A stretch of DNA of 64,000 nt from an uncultured Acidovorax sp. (lineage in GTDB: Bacteria > Pseudomonadota > Gammaproteobacteria > Burkholderiales > Burkholderiaceae_C), in contig CAJYKV010000030.1 of NCBI GenBank assembly GCA_913774955.1, positions 62,001 to 126,000 on the forward strand, written 5' to 3'. The notes below the pieces were generated by a model. It was not told where the DNA came from. It did not search any database and saw only the letters and a list, made by a program, of their open reading frames with translations. Both the position numbers and the translations under genes were made by a program. Numbering within the stretch: the first letter of the stretch is position 1; every line of letters begins with the position of its first letter. Shown one piece after another: positions 30,009 through 42,255 of the stretch.

Positions 30009-30422
30009 ATGAAGCCGTTCGCACTCGATCCCGACATGACGTCGGCTACGGGCACGTTCTACCCCACGGGCTACGTGTTCGCGCTCTTTCCCGGTGACGA
30101 GGCCTATCGCAAGGCCGCGGACGCGCTGGCGGACCAGGGATTCACCGACGTGGCCCATGCCGCACCCGACACCATCCACCAGCACGTGGTGCGCACGCTG
30201 GGTCACGCCGACACGCCGCTGCCGAGCGTGGGCGCGGAAGGGGTGATCGTGCGGCGCATCGCGGACATGGCGGCGCAAGGCCACCACGGCCTGCTGATCA
30301 AGGCCCGCGACGAGGACGGCCCGGAATCCCTGCAGGCCGCGCTGGAGCCGCTGGGAGCGGACGCGGCGTTCTTCTACCGCCGCCTGATCATCGAAGACCT
30401 GATTCCACAGCCGGCCCCCTGA
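30009..30422 (+). CDS. Conserved hypothetical protein, 137 residues
   Basis: I do not recognise a family. The soluble 137-residue protein has alternating predicted strands and helices: GYVFALFPGDEAYRKAADALADQGF looks like a strand plus helix, and the C-terminal half repeats a similar pattern (HHGLLIKARDEDGPESLQAAL, ending FFYRRLIIEDLIP). This pseudo-repeat is compatible with a ferredoxin-like alpha/beta sandwich. ATG 30009 follows GAGGTGACTCC, a good ribosome site. The frame is open upstream but I see no coding support there. Confidence 0.75.
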   Translation: MKPFALDPDMTSATGTFYPTGYVFALFPGDEAYRKAADALADQGFTDVAHAAPDTIHQHVVRTLGHADTPLPSVGAEGVIVRRIADMAAQGHHGLLIKARDEDGPESLQAALEPLGADAAFFYRRLIIEDLIPQPAP

Positions 30423-30528
30423 GCCTTCCGTGAGCCATCCCGCATGGCGGAGCACACCGCTCCGGCGGCCGCCGAACGGCCCGGATCCCTGGAGACCTTT
30501 TACGGTCCGTCCAGAAGCCGGCCGCGCG

Positions 30529-32955
<2,427 letters not shown>

Positions 32956-33203
32956 TGGAATGGCGTGGGGGCGGGGCCCTGGATTTTAGGCGCCCGAAGC
33001 CCGAAGGCCATGCCAGGAGGCGCCCCACCACGGCAGCGAAGGGGTTTCCCGCTCTTACATGAACCAGCCGCCGCTTGCATCCCCTCACGGCAAGGACTTG
33101 CCCAGATTCCGTTAGCCAAAAAGCAACAATCATTTTTTCCATATTGAAACGATAATTTTGCTTTCTTCCTTAGACAGAACAATCAACAGCCAAGGAATTT
33201 CCC

Positions 33204-34823
33204 ATGCTCCAACCCTCCATGAAGATCCGGAACCAGCTCTGCATCGCCTTCGGCGCACTGGTGGTGATGGTGCTCGTCGTCTCCTTCCTGTCACTCCGGT
33301 CGCTCGGCATCGCGAACCGCAATTTCACCGGGTACGTGCAGGGCATCGAGGCCCAGTCCAATCTGGCGAGCAGCCTGCGCAGCGCGGTGAATCGCCGCGC
33401 GATCGCCGTGCGCAACCTGGTGCTCGTGCGTGAGCGGGCGGAAGTGGAGAAGGAATTGGCGCTGGTGCTGAAGGCGGACGAGGATGTGCAGAAGACGCTG
33501 GCCGGGCTGAAGGAGCAGGTCGCGAAGGATCGCACTGCGCCCGACACCACGCGGCAATTGCTGGTCGATCTGGAGCGGATCGAGGCCGTGTACGGGCCGG
33601 TGGCGCGCGACATCGTGCGGCTGGCGGTGGCCGGCCAGCTCGATGCGGCGGTGGCCAAGATCAGCAACGAGTGCCGCCCGCTGCTCGCGCAACTCACGGC
33701 CAGGGCCAGCGAATTCGTCGGCGACGCAGGCAGGCGGGCCGTATCGGCGGAGCAGGATGCAGAGGCCAGTTTCAATCACCAGCGGGCGGTTCTGGTAGCC
33801 GCCTGTGTGGCTGCGCTGCTGCTGGCCATTGCCGCTGGCGTGACGATCACGCGCCGCCTGGCACGCGAACTGGGAGCCGAACCCTCCGAACTCGGCCGGG
33901 CCGCCCAGCGCGTGGCGGACGGCGACCTGGGCCCGCTGGACGCCACCGGGCACGCCACGGCGGGCAGCGTGATGGCCTCGCTGTCCTCCATGCAGGCCAG
34001 CCTGGCGCGCATCGTCGCCCAGGTGCGCAGCGCGTCGGATTCCATCGCCATCGGCTCGACGGAAATCGCCACCGGCGCGGGCGACCTGAGCATGCGGACG
34101 GAGCACCAGGCCAGCGCCCTGCAGCAAACGTCCGCCACCATGGAGCAGCTGAGCTCCACCGTGCGCCACAACGCCGACAGCGCGATGCAGGCCAACCAGC
34201 TGGCACGCGGCGCCTCGGGCGTGGCGCAGCAGGGGGGTGAAGCGGTGAGCCAGGTCGTCAGGACGATGCGGGACATCAACCAGAGCTCGCGCCGCATCTC
34301 CGACATCATCGGCGTCATCGACGGCATCGCGTTCCAGACCAATATCCTGGCACTGAATGCCGCCGTCGAGGCCGCCCGCGCCGGCGAGCATGGCCGGGGC
34401 TTCGCCGTCGTGGCCAGCGAAGTCCGCGGCCTGGCCCAGCGCAGCGCCCAGGCCGCGCGGGAAATCAAGGACCTCATCACCGCCAGCGTCGAGCAGGTGG
34501 AGTCCGGCTCGGCCCTGGTGGACCGGGCCGGCCAGACGATGGAGGAAGTGGTGGCGTCGATCCGGCGGGTGAGCGACATCGTCGGCGAGATCAGCGCCGC
34601 CAGCAATGAGCAGAGCAACGGCGTGGCGCAGGTGGGTATCGCCGTGAACCAGATGGACGAGGCCACCCAGCAAAACGCCGCGCTGGTCGAACAGAGTTCC
34701 GCCGCGGCGCAGAGCCTGCAGCAGCAGGCGCGGGAGCTGGTGCAGGCGGTTTCGATCTTCAAGCTGCATCCGCAGCAGGCGGCATTGCCTCAACCGCCGC
34801 AGTTCATCGCGATCCCGCAGTGA
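33204..34823 (+). CDS. Methyl-accepting chemotaxis protein
   Basis: Transmembrane chemoreceptor of 539 residues. The first helix (about 11-31) is followed by a periplasmic four-helix-bundle-type domain (about 32-190, MCP N-terminal 4HB style). The second helix is about 193-213 ([20 protein letters not shown]), then a HAMP domain. The signalling hairpin tip is [22 protein letters not shown]. There is no C-terminal NWETF-type pentapeptide, so CheR/CheB docking must differ from Tar/Tsr. The 248-base AT-rich gap upstream holds no ORF; I see no convincing sigma-28 promoter. Confidence 0.95.
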   Translation: MLQPSMKIRNQLCIAFGALVVMVLVVSFLSLRSLGIANRNFTGYVQGIEAQSNLASSLRSAVNRRAIAVRNLVLVRERAEVEKELALVLKADEDVQKTLAGLKEQVAKDRTAPDTTRQLLVDLERIEAVYGPVARDIVRLAVAGQLDAAVAKISNECRPLLAQLTARASEFVGDAGRRAVSAEQDAEASFNHQRAVLVAACVAALLLAIAAGVTITRRLARELGAEPSELGRAAQRVADGDLGPLDATGHATAGSVMASLSSMQASLARIVAQVRSASDSIAIGSTEIATGAGDLSMRTEHQASALQQTSATMEQLSSTVRHNADSAMQANQLARGASGVAQQGGEAVSQVVRTMRDINQSSRRISDIIGVIDGIAFQTNILALNAAVEAARAGEHGRGFAVVASEVRGLAQRSAQAAREIKDLITASVEQVESGSALVDRAGQTMEEVVASIRRVSDIVGEISAASNEQSNGVAQVGIAVNQMDEATQQNAALVEQSSAAAQSLQQQARELVQAVSIFKLHPQQAALPQPPQFIAIPQ

Positions 34824-34853
34824 GGGCGGGCGCTCCCGCTGGACCGGAGAATG

Positions 34854-34883
34854 GGCCGGTGGGCCACCATCGGCCCGCCGGCC
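34854..34883. terminator. Long GC-rich hairpin between convergent genes
   Basis: GGCCGGTGGGCC (34854-34865) pairs with GGCCCGCCGGCC (34872-34883), 12 pairs with one T-G wobble and a six-base loop. It lies between the chemoreceptor and the 34900 gene. Without a U-run; a possible bidirectional terminator. Confidence 0.5.
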
Positions 34884-34899
34884 TCAGGCCGTCACGGGA

Positions 34900-35100
34900 T
34901 CACCATTCACCGAGAGCACGCACGCGCTGATCGAGGTCGGCGGGGGGCGTGTCGTAGGGCGATACGAGTTCGCCCCCCCGCGCCATGCCATCGGCCATGT
35001 CCATCGCGAGAGACGGCGGTGCGGGCTGCGCATCGGTCTCGACAAAGCGGGCGGAGAGGAAGCGCGGCAGCGCGAACGAGGAAAGATTCAGGGACAGCAT
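34900..35100 (-). CDS. Small hypothetical protein, 66 residues
   Basis: No family recognised. The ATG at 35100 has GGAG six bases upstream, and the protein reads MLSLNLSSFALPRFLSARFV at the start, then an acidic Pro-rich half ending LDQRVRALGEW. There are no membrane helices or cysteines. CCTACAG (plus 35190-35195) and a CCCGCC/GGCGGG dyad occur about 90 bases upstream. An in-frame ATG at 35223 would give a 107-residue version but lacks a ribosome site. Confidence 0.6.
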   Translation of the reverse strand: MLSLNLSSFALPRFLSARFVETDAQPAPPSLAMDMADGMARGGELVSPYDTPPADLDQRVRALGEW

Positions 35101-35243
35101 GTCAGGCTCCGGGATGCGGCGCGTGGCGCCGCGCAGTCTTCGTGCGGTGGGGGACCCGCCCGAGCGTAGACGCGCAGCTCCCGCCTTCCTGTAGGCGGGA
35201 GGCTCTCCTGCGTGACAAAACAATGCGGACCTGACCGCCCTGC

Positions 35244-35699
35244 CTACTTCGCCAGCGCCAGCGTGCCCTTCATGAGTGCCGAGTGGCCGGGAAACGAGCA
35301 GAAGAAGGTGTAGGCTTCACCAGCCTTGAGCGGGGCGACCGGGAAGGTCACCGCGTCGCTCTCGCCTCCGCCGAGCAGCTTGGTGTGGGCGATCACGCGC
35401 TTGTCACCGTCCTTGACGTAGTTCTTTTCCGCGCCGGCTGCCATGCCGTCGGCGGAAGCGCCCTGCATGTCGGCCGTCTTGGTCAGCACCCAGTTGTGCC
35501 CCATGGCGGTCTTGGGGAGCTTGCCCGCATGCTTGAGCTTGACGGTGAACTGCTTGCAGCTCTGGGGCACGGAAATGGCATTCTTGTTGAACTGCATCGC
35601 GTCGTTGCCTTCGATCTCGACGCTGCAGTCGGCGGCGTGCGCGGATGCGCCGGCGCCCAGTGCCAGGATGAGGGCCAGGGCCTTCCAGTGTTGTGCCAT
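35244..35699 (-). CDS. azu: Azurin, periplasmic blue copper protein
   Basis: Type 1 copper electron carrier, 151 residues including a signal peptide (about 1-23, ending SAHAADC, cleavage near AHA). Copper ligands are the His of MGHNWVL, then Cys, His and Met in [14 protein letters not shown]. The N-terminal disulfide pair ([10 protein letters not shown] and PQSCKQF) is present. It accepts and donates electrons in the periplasm, for example with cytochrome oxidases or denitrification enzymes. AGGAGAAACGAC precedes the ATG. Monocistronic. Confidence 0.98.
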   Translation of the reverse strand: MAQHWKALALILALGAGASAHAADCSVEIEGNDAMQFNKNAISVPQSCKQFTVKLKHAGKLPKTAMGHNWVLTKTADMQGASADGMAAGAEKNYVKDGDKRVIAHTKLLGGGESDAVTFPVAPLKAGEAYTFFCSFPGHSALMKGTLALAK

Positions 35700-35864
35700 G
35701 TCGTTTCTCCTTCGGTGATGGCCGGTGCACGCGCCGGTGAAATGCCACCGGTGAAAGCGCGTGTGCGGCGATGGCCCATCGTAGGAAAACGGCGCCGCCG
35801 GCCCGTTGACGTGCATCAAGCGGCGCAGGATTGGTCCGGGCGCAGGGCCTACACTGTCCGCCCC

Positions 35865-36452
35865 ATGCCGCAGACACTCCACGCGCCCTGCCACAGCGAA
35901 CTCCTCATCAAGAAAAGCCGTTTCATCGGCTGCGTGCAGCCGATGGCGGACCGGGCGGCCGCGCAGGCGGTGGTCGACGCGTTGCGGCGCGAGCATCCCG
36001 GCGCCGCGCACGTATGCTGGGCGCTGCTGGCCGGTGGCCAGTCGGCCGCGGTGGACGACGGCGAGCCGGGCGGAACCGCCGGCAGGCCCATGCTGGAAGT
36101 GCTGCGGCACCAGGACCTGGAAGGCGTGCTGGCCACCGTGGTGCGCTATTTCGGCGGGGTCAAGCTCGGGGCCGGCGGGCTGGTGCGTGCCTACACCGAC
36201 ACGGTGGCGCAGGCCCTGCTCGGGGCAGACAAGGTTCCGCTGGAACGCATGGAGGTGCTGCGCTGCCAGGTGCCTTACGCGCAAGAGGGCCTCGTGCGGC
36301 GCGAGGTGGAAGCCGCCGGTGCCGCACTGCAGGACGTGGCGCACGGTTCGCTGGTGGTGCTGCAGGTCTGCCTGCCCGCCTCCCGCGCAGCCGCCTTCCG
36401 GCAGCGCATCGACGATGCCGCCCAGGGGCGCGCGGGCTGGCTAGGCGACTGA
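35865..36452 (+). CDS. YigZ/IMPACT-family protein
   Basis: UPF0029-family protein of 195 residues. Motifs: [12 protein letters not shown], the conserved [17 protein letters not shown] and [17 protein letters not shown]. coli YigZ and eukaryotic IMPACT share this N-terminal fold; the molecular role in bacteria is unclear, with links to translation control in eukaryotes. TACACT lies nine bases before the ATG and no Shine-Dalgarno is visible. Confidence 0.92.
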   Translation: MPQTLHAPCHSELLIKKSRFIGCVQPMADRAAAQAVVDALRREHPGAAHVCWALLAGGQSAAVDDGEPGGTAGRPMLEVLRHQDLEGVLATVVRYFGGVKLGAGGLVRAYTDTVAQALLGADKVPLERMEVLRCQVPYAQEGLVRREVEAAGAALQDVAHGSLVVLQVCLPASRAAAFRQRIDDAAQGRAGWLGD

Positions 36453-36563
36453 ACTCCGCCCTCGGGGCCGGCAAGACTGCCTATCGGCCTACATGCCCGC
36501 CCGACGGCGCGCGCCGACACTCTACTGCCGAGCCCCAAGTACCAGAGCAGGAGACCCCCACCC

Positions 36564-37976
36564 ATGAGCGACATGTTGGACACGATCATCATCGGAGCAG
36601 GATCCGCCGGCCTGGCGGCACTGCGCGAAGTACGCAAGCGCACGGAGCGCGTGCTGATCGTCAACGACGGGCCCTGGGGCACGACCTGCGCGCGGGTGGG
36701 CTGTATGCCCTCGAAAGTACTGATCGAAGCCGCCGATGCATTCCACCGGCGCCACGCCTTCGATACTTTCGGCATCCGCGGACAGGAGGTCCTGCGCGTG
36801 GACCTGCCCGCCGTGCTGGAGCGGGTGCGGGCACTGCGCGACGATTTCGTCGCTGGCGCGGTCAAGGCCTCGGACATCGGCACGCGCGGCATCTCGGGGC
36901 GTGCCCGCCTGCAGGGCCCGCACAAGGTGGAGATCGACGGCACGGTGTACGAGACCCGCAGCGTGGTCATCGCCACCGGCTCCCGCCCCACGGTGCCCGA
37001 AGACTGGTTGGCCTTCGGCGACCGCATCCTCACCACGGACACCCTCTTCGAGCAGCCGGACCTGGGCCCGCGCATGGCCGTGATCGGACTCGGCCCGGTC
37101 GGCGTGGAGATGGCGCAGGCGCTGTCGCGGCTCGGCGTGGAAGTGGCGGCGTTCGCCACCGGCAACGAGGTGGCGGGCCTGTCCGATCCGTCGATCAACG
37201 ATGCGCTGCGGGATCTCCTGAAATCCGAGTTCGTGCTGAACGTCGGCGGCAAGGTGCAGCTGCGCGAAGTGGCCGGCGGCATCGAAGTGACCAACGGCGA
37301 CGCAACCGTGGTGGTCGACCAGGTGCTCGCAGCCATGGGGCGCCGTCCGAACGTCGAGCACATGGGACTGGACACGCTGGGCGTGGAGCTCGACGAGCAT
37401 GGCGTGCCGCCGGTGGACCGGCGCACGACGCAGATCGGGCATCTGCCGGTGTTCATGGCGGGCGATGCGAACGCGCAGCGGCCCATCCTCCACGAAGCCG
37501 CCGACGACGGGCACATCGCCGGACTGAACGCCCTGGCGCCGGACCCGCGCGGGTTCCGGCGCCGGACGGCCCTGTCGATCGTGTTCACCGAGCCGAACGC
37601 CGCCACCGTCGGGCGGCGCTACAAGGATCTGAAGGCGGGCGAGTCCGTGACCGGCACCGTCGACTTCAGCCGCCAGGGCCGCGCGCGGGCCGGGCAACGC
37701 AACGCGGGCCGGCTGAGCGTGTACGCGCAGCACGGCACCGGGCGGCTGCTCGGCGCGGAAATGTGCGCCCCCGGCGGCGAGCATATGGCCCATCTGCTGG
37801 CGCTGGCGGTGGACCGCGAACTCACCGTGCACGACCTGCTGCGCATGCCCTTCTACCATCCGGTGCTCGAGGAAGGCCTGCGCACCGCGCTGCGGGATGC
37901 CGCCAGCCAGTTGCCCAAGGGCAGCGACTCCGACCTGTCGGCCTGCGACGCCTACGGATCGAGCGCGCTCGATTGA
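36564..37976 (+). CDS. Dihydrolipoamide-dehydrogenase-like pyridine nucleotide-disulfide oxidoreductase
   Basis: Flavoprotein disulfide reductase of 470 residues without a lipoyl domain. FAD motif IIIGAGSAGLAALREV; redox-active disulfide CARVGCMPSK; NAD(P) motif VIGLGPVGVEMAQALSRLG; C-terminal PFYHPVLEEGLRTAL. The active-site spacing differs from classical LpdA (CLNVGC) and resembles the Lpd3/mercuric-reductase-like group. It stands alone rather than in an E1-E2 operon, so its partner is unknown. CCTACA (36488) and TCTACT (36521) lie upstream, and AGGAGA precedes the ATG. Confidence 0.9.
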   Translation: MSDMLDTIIIGAGSAGLAALREVRKRTERVLIVNDGPWGTTCARVGCMPSKVLIEAADAFHRRHAFDTFGIRGQEVLRVDLPAVLERVRALRDDFVAGAVKASDIGTRGISGRARLQGPHKVEIDGTVYETRSVVIATGSRPTVPEDWLAFGDRILTTDTLFEQPDLGPRMAVIGLGPVGVEMAQALSRLGVEVAAFATGNEVAGLSDPSINDALRDLLKSEFVLNVGGKVQLREVAGGIEVTNGDATVVVDQVLAAMGRRPNVEHMGLDTLGVELDEHGVPPVDRRTTQIGHLPVFMAGDANAQRPILHEAADDGHIAGLNALAPDPRGFRRRTALSIVFTEPNAATVGRRYKDLKAGESVTGTVDFSRQGRARAGQRNAGRLSVYAQHGTGRLLGAEMCAPGGEHMAHLLALAVDRELTVHDLLRMPFYHPVLEEGLRTALRDAASQLPKGSDSDLSACDAYGSSALD

Positions 37977-38085
37977 AGCGACCGGGCGATCTTCGCAAAT
38001 AGTGCTCAAGCCGGCGCGTCCACTGCCGATAACGGGGAATCTTCACCCACAGGCTTCCGCCAGGAGGCTGCACAAGGAGTTCGCC

Positions 38086-38289
38086 ATGGATGTCGCCCTC
38101 TCGCAATCCATCGTCAGCACCGCGGCCGGACTGGCCAGCCAGAAAACGTCGGATGCCGTGAACGTCGCCGTGCTCAAGAAGGCCATCGACATACAGCAAT
38201 CGTCGGCGGAGCAACTGCTGCAGGCGCTGCCCCAGCCACCGCTGGCGACGTCCGGTTCGCTGGGCACCCAGGTCAACACGTTCGCCTGA
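38086..38289 (+). CDS. YjfB-like putative motility protein
   Basis: 67-residue protein matching the YjfB family: MDVALSQSIVSTAAGLASQK, then VAVLKKAIDIQQSSAEQLLQAL. The family is named after a Bacillus gene of the sigma-D motility regulon; function is unknown. The ATG has AAGGAG seven bases upstream. No flagellar genes are near it in this window. It sits 109 bases after the flavoprotein gene. Confidence 0.85.
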   Translation: MDVALSQSIVSTAAGLASQKTSDAVNVAVLKKAIDIQQSSAEQLLQALPQPPLATSGSLGTQVNTFA

Positions 38290-38336
38290 GCGGGCCGCCT
38301 GGCGGAGGGGCGGCGCGTTCGCCCCCCGATGCCGGA

Positions 38337-39476
38337 TCAGCGCAGCCGGCTCGGTGACAGCGCCTGCGGCTCCACGCCCTGCGCCGCCAGGTCGGGCGAC
38401 AGCGGTTCCCCGAGAAGCAGCCCGCGCGCCAGGCGCGCCGCGCCCGCGGCGCTCTGGATGCCGTACCCCCCCTGCCCCGCCAGCCAGAAGAAGCCTTCGG
38501 CCTGGCCGTCCCAGCCGATGAGCATGTCGCCGTCCGGCACGAACGAGCGCAGACCAGCCCAGGTGTGCGAGGGCCTGCGGATCTGGAAAGTGGTCATCTG
38601 CTCGATGTTCCAGATGCCGGTCGCCACGTCCAGCTCTTCGGGTACCACGTCGTGGGGATGCGTCGGGTCGGCGTTGGCCGGCGAGCCCAGCAGTTGGCCC
38701 GCGTCGGGCTTGAAATAGAAACTTTCGTCGATGCCGATCACGGCCGGCCACCGGCTGGCGTCCATGCCGTCCGGCACGGGAAAGGTGAAGGCCGTGCGCC
38801 GCCGCGGCTCCAGGCCGATCGGGGCCACGCCCGCCAGCGCGGCGACTTCGTCCGCCCAGGCTCCCGCCGCGTTGACGATGGCGCGCGCGCGGATCGATTC
38901 CCCGGAGCCCAGCCGGACCAGCCAGCCCTCGCCGCCCCGTGCGATGGCGTCGACCCGGGCGCCCGTCATCAGCCGCCCGCCGCGCTGCCGCAGGCCGCGC
39001 AGATAGCCCTGGTGCAGCGCATGCACGTCGATGTCGGAAGCGCCGGGTTCGCTCATGCCCGCGGCCACCGCGTCGGGGCGCAGGCACGGCAGCCACTCCA
39101 GCAGCCGCTCGCGCGGTACCCGCTCCACGTTCGGCGATCGCGCAACCGCTTCGGCGTACGCGGCTTCCAGCAGATCGAGTTGCTCCGGGCCTGCCACATA
39201 GACCACCCCGCGCGGCGACAGGATGCCTGCATCCGCGAAGCCTTCGGGAGGATGGTCGTAGAACGCGCGGCTGGCCCGCGTCAGCGCCTGGATCTGCGGC
39301 GTGCCGTAGGTTTCCATGAACAGGGCCGCGGAGCGCCCCGTGGTATGGTAGCCCGGCTGCGCCTCGCGCTCGAGGACGACAACGCTCGGGCCTTGCGCCG
39401 CGTGCGCCAGTTCCCAGCCCACGGAGGCGCCGGCGATGCCGGCGCCGATGATGAGGAAATCGACGGATTCGGTCAT
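38337..39476 (-). CDS. FAD-dependent oxidoreductase, DAO (D-amino acid / glycine oxidase-like) family
   Basis: DAO-fold enzyme of 379 residues. The FAD motif is DFLIIGAGIAGASVGWELA; GYHTTGRSAALFMETYG near residue 40-55 is the FAD-contacting segment of glycine oxidase/MSOX-type enzymes. IVNAAGAWADEVA and the C-terminal FFWLAGQGGYGIQSAAGAARLA complete the cofactor site. It probably oxidises a secondary or D-amino acid. Co-oriented with the amidase 22 bases upstream, so likely one transcript, in a cluster with a D-serine dehydratase. Confidence 0.88.
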   Translation of the reverse strand: MTESVDFLIIGAGIAGASVGWELAHAAQGPSVVVLEREAQPGYHTTGRSAALFMETYGTPQIQALTRASRAFYDHPPEGFADAGILSPRGVVYVAGPEQLDLLEAAYAEAVARSPNVERVPRERLLEWLPCLRPDAVAAGMSEPGASDIDVHALHQGYLRGLRQRGGRLMTGARVDAIARGGEGWLVRLGSGESIRARAIVNAAGAWADEVAALAGVAPIGLEPRRRTAFTFPVPDGMDASRWPAVIGIDESFYFKPDAGQLLGSPANADPTHPHDVVPEELDVATGIWNIEQMTTFQIRRPSHTWAGLRSFVPDGDMLIGWDGQAEGFFWLAGQGGYGIQSAAGAARLARGLLLGEPLSPDLAAQGVEPQALSPSRLR

Positions 39477-39498
39477 GGGTACTGCCTCTGGATTCACA

Positions 39499-41076
39499 TC
39501 ACACCGCGGACGCCTGGGCGTGGCCCGGGGCGCCCGGTCCGTCCGCTCGCGGCAGGCCGCGCGCGTCACGCGGATCCGGGCCGGTGGTGACGAGGGAGGT
39601 CAGCGCGGGCTCGACCGGGCCGAGACGGCCCAGCGCCGGACGCGGCCGCTGCAGGCCTGCGATGCCGGCGAAGGCACGCTCCATCGCCCGGCCCATGGCC
39701 AGCGTCCCCAGGTCGCCGCGGAATCGCCCCACCACCTGCAGGCCGAACGGCATGCCGCGGCCGTCCAGGCCACAGGGCAGGCTGAGCGCGGGGTGCGTGG
39801 TGAGCGTCGTCACGTAGGTGAGTGCCAGCCAGCGGTAGTAGTTGGCCTGGGGCTCGCCGTTGATGTGGCTGGCGAACAGTTCGGTCCACGGGAACGGCGA
39901 GACGGGCGTGGTGGGCGCGAGGATCACGTCGAAGGATTCGAAGGCTTCCTGGAAGCGCGCCAGGATGCGCGTCTGCTCGGCCTGGGCCCAGGCGCTGTCG
40001 ATGAGCGTCATGGCGGCGCCCATCTCGTAGTTGGCACGGGTGTTCGGCCCCAGGCTGGCCGGGTCGCGTTCATAGGCCTCGCGCGTGCCGGCCACGAACG
40101 CCTCGGCGCGCAGCACGTCGAAGCAGCGGTGCACGTCGCCCAAATCAAAGGCAATCGCATCGCAGTTGCGGAACAGGTGCCGCATGGCCGCGATCTTGCC
40201 CCGGAAGGTGGCGCGGATGCCCTCGTCCACCGCGCAGGCGCCGAAATCTTCGGTGTAGCCGACGCGGAGCTTTGAAAGATCGACTTCGGGCAGGGAGAGG
40301 AAGACGCTGGCATCCAGCGGATAGCTGAGCGGATCGCCGGCGGACATGCCGGCCGTGGCCGCGAGCTGCAGGCAGGCTTCCTCGACCGTGCGACCCATGG
40401 GGCCGACGACCGAGATCGGCGTCCAGCCCAGCAGCTTGCGCGAACTGGGAACGACGCCCGGCGAAGGCCGGAAGCCCACCACACCGCATTTGGCCGCGGG
40501 AATGCGCAGCGAGCCGCCGGTATCCGACCCGGTGCAGACGGGCAGCATGTCGCAGGCCAGCGCCGCGGCCGAGCCGCCGGAGGAGCCGCCCGCGTTCAGC
40601 CGCGGATCGAACGGATTGCCCGTCGCGCCCCACACCGTGTTGCGCGAGTTGGCGCCCGCGCCCATTTCGGGGATGTTCGTCTTGCCGGTGACGATGGCGC
40701 CGGCCTGGCGCAGCCGCGCGACCAGCACGTTGTCTTCCGCGGGCACATGCTCGCGGTAGATCTGAGAGCCGTAGGTGGTGAGCAGCCCGGCCGTCGACTC
40801 CAGGTCCTTCACGCCCAGCGGCAGCCCGTGCAGCAGGCCGAGCGCATCGCCACGCAGCACCGCCTGCTCGGCCTCGCGGGCCTCGGCGCGCGCGCGGTCG
40901 TAGCAGGTCGCGGTGATCGCGTTCACATACGGATTGACGGCCTCGATGCGGGCGATGCAGGCCTCGAGCAGTTCGACCGGCGAGACCTCGCGGCGCGCGA
41001 TCAGGTGCCGCAGTTCCGGCGCGGTCAGCTCGACGAGGGACGATGGGAGTGCGGAGTGGGAGGGGGATCGGGTCAT
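39499..41076 (-). CDS. Amidase signature family hydrolase
   Basis: Amidase of 525 residues. The Ser-cisSer-Lys triad is visible: lysine in GLPLGVKDLEST, the glycine/serine loop NAGGSSGGSAAALA and nucleophile region GSDTGGSLRIPA. It is longer than GatA and lacks nearby gatB/gatC, so it is a catabolic amidase rather than the tRNA-dependent enzyme. The substrate is unknown. It lies 106 bases after the Bug receptor gene and 22 before the DAO oxidase, suggesting transport and breakdown of one amide or amino-acid derivative. Confidence 0.93.
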   Translation of the reverse strand: MTRSPSHSALPSSLVELTAPELRHLIARREVSPVELLEACIARIEAVNPYVNAITATCYDRARAEAREAEQAVLRGDALGLLHGLPLGVKDLESTAGLLTTYGSQIYREHVPAEDNVLVARLRQAGAIVTGKTNIPEMGAGANSRNTVWGATGNPFDPRLNAGGSSGGSAAALACDMLPVCTGSDTGGSLRIPAAKCGVVGFRPSPGVVPSSRKLLGWTPISVVGPMGRTVEEACLQLAATAGMSAGDPLSYPLDASVFLSLPEVDLSKLRVGYTEDFGACAVDEGIRATFRGKIAAMRHLFRNCDAIAFDLGDVHRCFDVLRAEAFVAGTREAYERDPASLGPNTRANYEMGAAMTLIDSAWAQAEQTRILARFQEAFESFDVILAPTTPVSPFPWTELFASHINGEPQANYYRWLALTYVTTLTTHPALSLPCGLDGRGMPFGLQVVGRFRGDLGTLAMGRAMERAFAGIAGLQRPRPALGRLGPVEPALTSLVTTGPDPRDARGLPRADGPGAPGHAQASAV

Positions 41077-41182
41077 GTCGGGCGCCGCGCCAGGCGGCGT
41101 TGTCTCGTTGTCAGCATGCCGGGGATTTTGCGCGCGCCTTGGATGGGCATGCCGGCACCCCGTGGGACCGGCATGGAGCGCG

Positions 41183-42163
41183 TCAGTCGGCGGTGATGCC
41201 CGCGCGCTGGGCCACGGCGCGCATCAGCGGCAGTTCCTTCTCGATCAGCGCCGCCAGGGCCTTCGAGGAGCCGTAGGCGGGCTCGAAACCATTGGCCAGC
41301 AGCTTGTCGCGGGTTTCCGGGTCTTCCACCGCCTGGGCGACCGCACGCTCCAGGCGCGACTTCACGGCCGGCGGCAGGCCGGCGGGAGCCACGACGGCGA
41401 GCCAGGTGTCCATGTCGATCGCGTAGCCGCTTTCGGCGAGCGTGGGCACGGTGGGCAGCAGGGACGAGCGTTTGGCGGAGGTCACGGCGATCGCCTTGAC
41501 CTTGCCCTCCTTGAGCTGGGGTACCGCCGCGGCCACCGTGTCCACGGTGAAGGGAATCTGCCCGCCCATCAGGTCCACCATCGCCGGAGCGCTGCCCTTG
41601 TAGGGCACGTGCTGGATCTTCAGGCCCGCCAGGTTGAAGAACGCCTCGCCCGCGAACTGCGATGTGGTGCCGGAGCCGAACGATCCGTAAGAGTACTTGT
41701 CGGGCGCGCCCTTCACCAGCGCGACGAACTGCTTCACGTCGTTGGCCGGCACGTTCTTGCCCGCGAGCAGGATGAGCCCGGTGCGGCCGGTGATGCCGAT
41801 CGGGTCGAAGCTCTTGACGGGGTCGTAGGGCAGCTTCGCGCGCACCGCGGGGTTCACCGTGAAGGTGGTGCCCGAGCTCATGAGCAGGGTGTAGCCGTCC
41901 GGCGCCGCCTTGGCCACGTACGCGGCCCCGATCACGGTGCCTGCGCCCGCCCGGTTGTCGATCACCACGCTCTGGCCGAGCACGTCGCCCAGCTTCTTGC
42001 CGATGACGCGGCCCAGCACGTCGGTGGCACCGCCGGGCGGGAACGGAATCACCAGTGTGATCGGCTTGGCGGGATACGGTTCCTGAGCCAGCGCGGGCGC
42101 GAACGCGGCGGCTGCGCAGGTGGCGGCGATGGCGGACAACAACATCCTCTTGGCATGGTTCAT
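41183..42163 (-). CDS. Bug-family periplasmic solute receptor (tripartite tricarboxylate transporter type)
   Basis: Extracytoplasmic receptor of 326 residues with a signal peptide (about 1-26, ending PALAQEPYP). Bug signatures: PITLVIPFPPGGATDVLGR and NRAGAGTVIGA, which bind carboxylate groups of the ligand, and a C-terminal GFEPAYGSSKALAALIEKE. Bug proteins are greatly expanded in Bordetella, Cupriavidus and Comamonadaceae. No TctA/TctB membrane genes are adjacent, as is usual for orphan Bugs. Ligand unknown. Confidence 0.95.
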   Translation of the reverse strand: MNHAKRMLLSAIAATCAAAAFAPALAQEPYPAKPITLVIPFPPGGATDVLGRVIGKKLGDVLGQSVVIDNRAGAGTVIGAAYVAKAAPDGYTLLMSSGTTFTVNPAVRAKLPYDPVKSFDPIGITGRTGLILLAGKNVPANDVKQFVALVKGAPDKYSYGSFGSGTTSQFAGEAFFNLAGLKIQHVPYKGSAPAMVDLMGGQIPFTVDTVAAAVPQLKEGKVKAIAVTSAKRSSLLPTVPTLAESGYAIDMDTWLAVVAPAGLPPAVKSRLERAVAQAVEDPETRDKLLANGFEPAYGSSKALAALIEKELPLMRAVAQRAGITAD

Positions 42164-42255
42164 GGCGGTCTCTCCAGGGTGGCGGGGAAGGTGCGGGAAC
42201 GGTCGGTACGCGGGTCGGGGAAAACGTTGGAATGGATCGGGGGCAGCCGCGGGAG

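Noticed and set aside
33120-33203. Sigma-28 promoter before the chemoreceptor (GATAA near 33155)
   Set aside because: Spacing and -35 do not fit TAAA-N15-GCCGATAA; too weak to claim.
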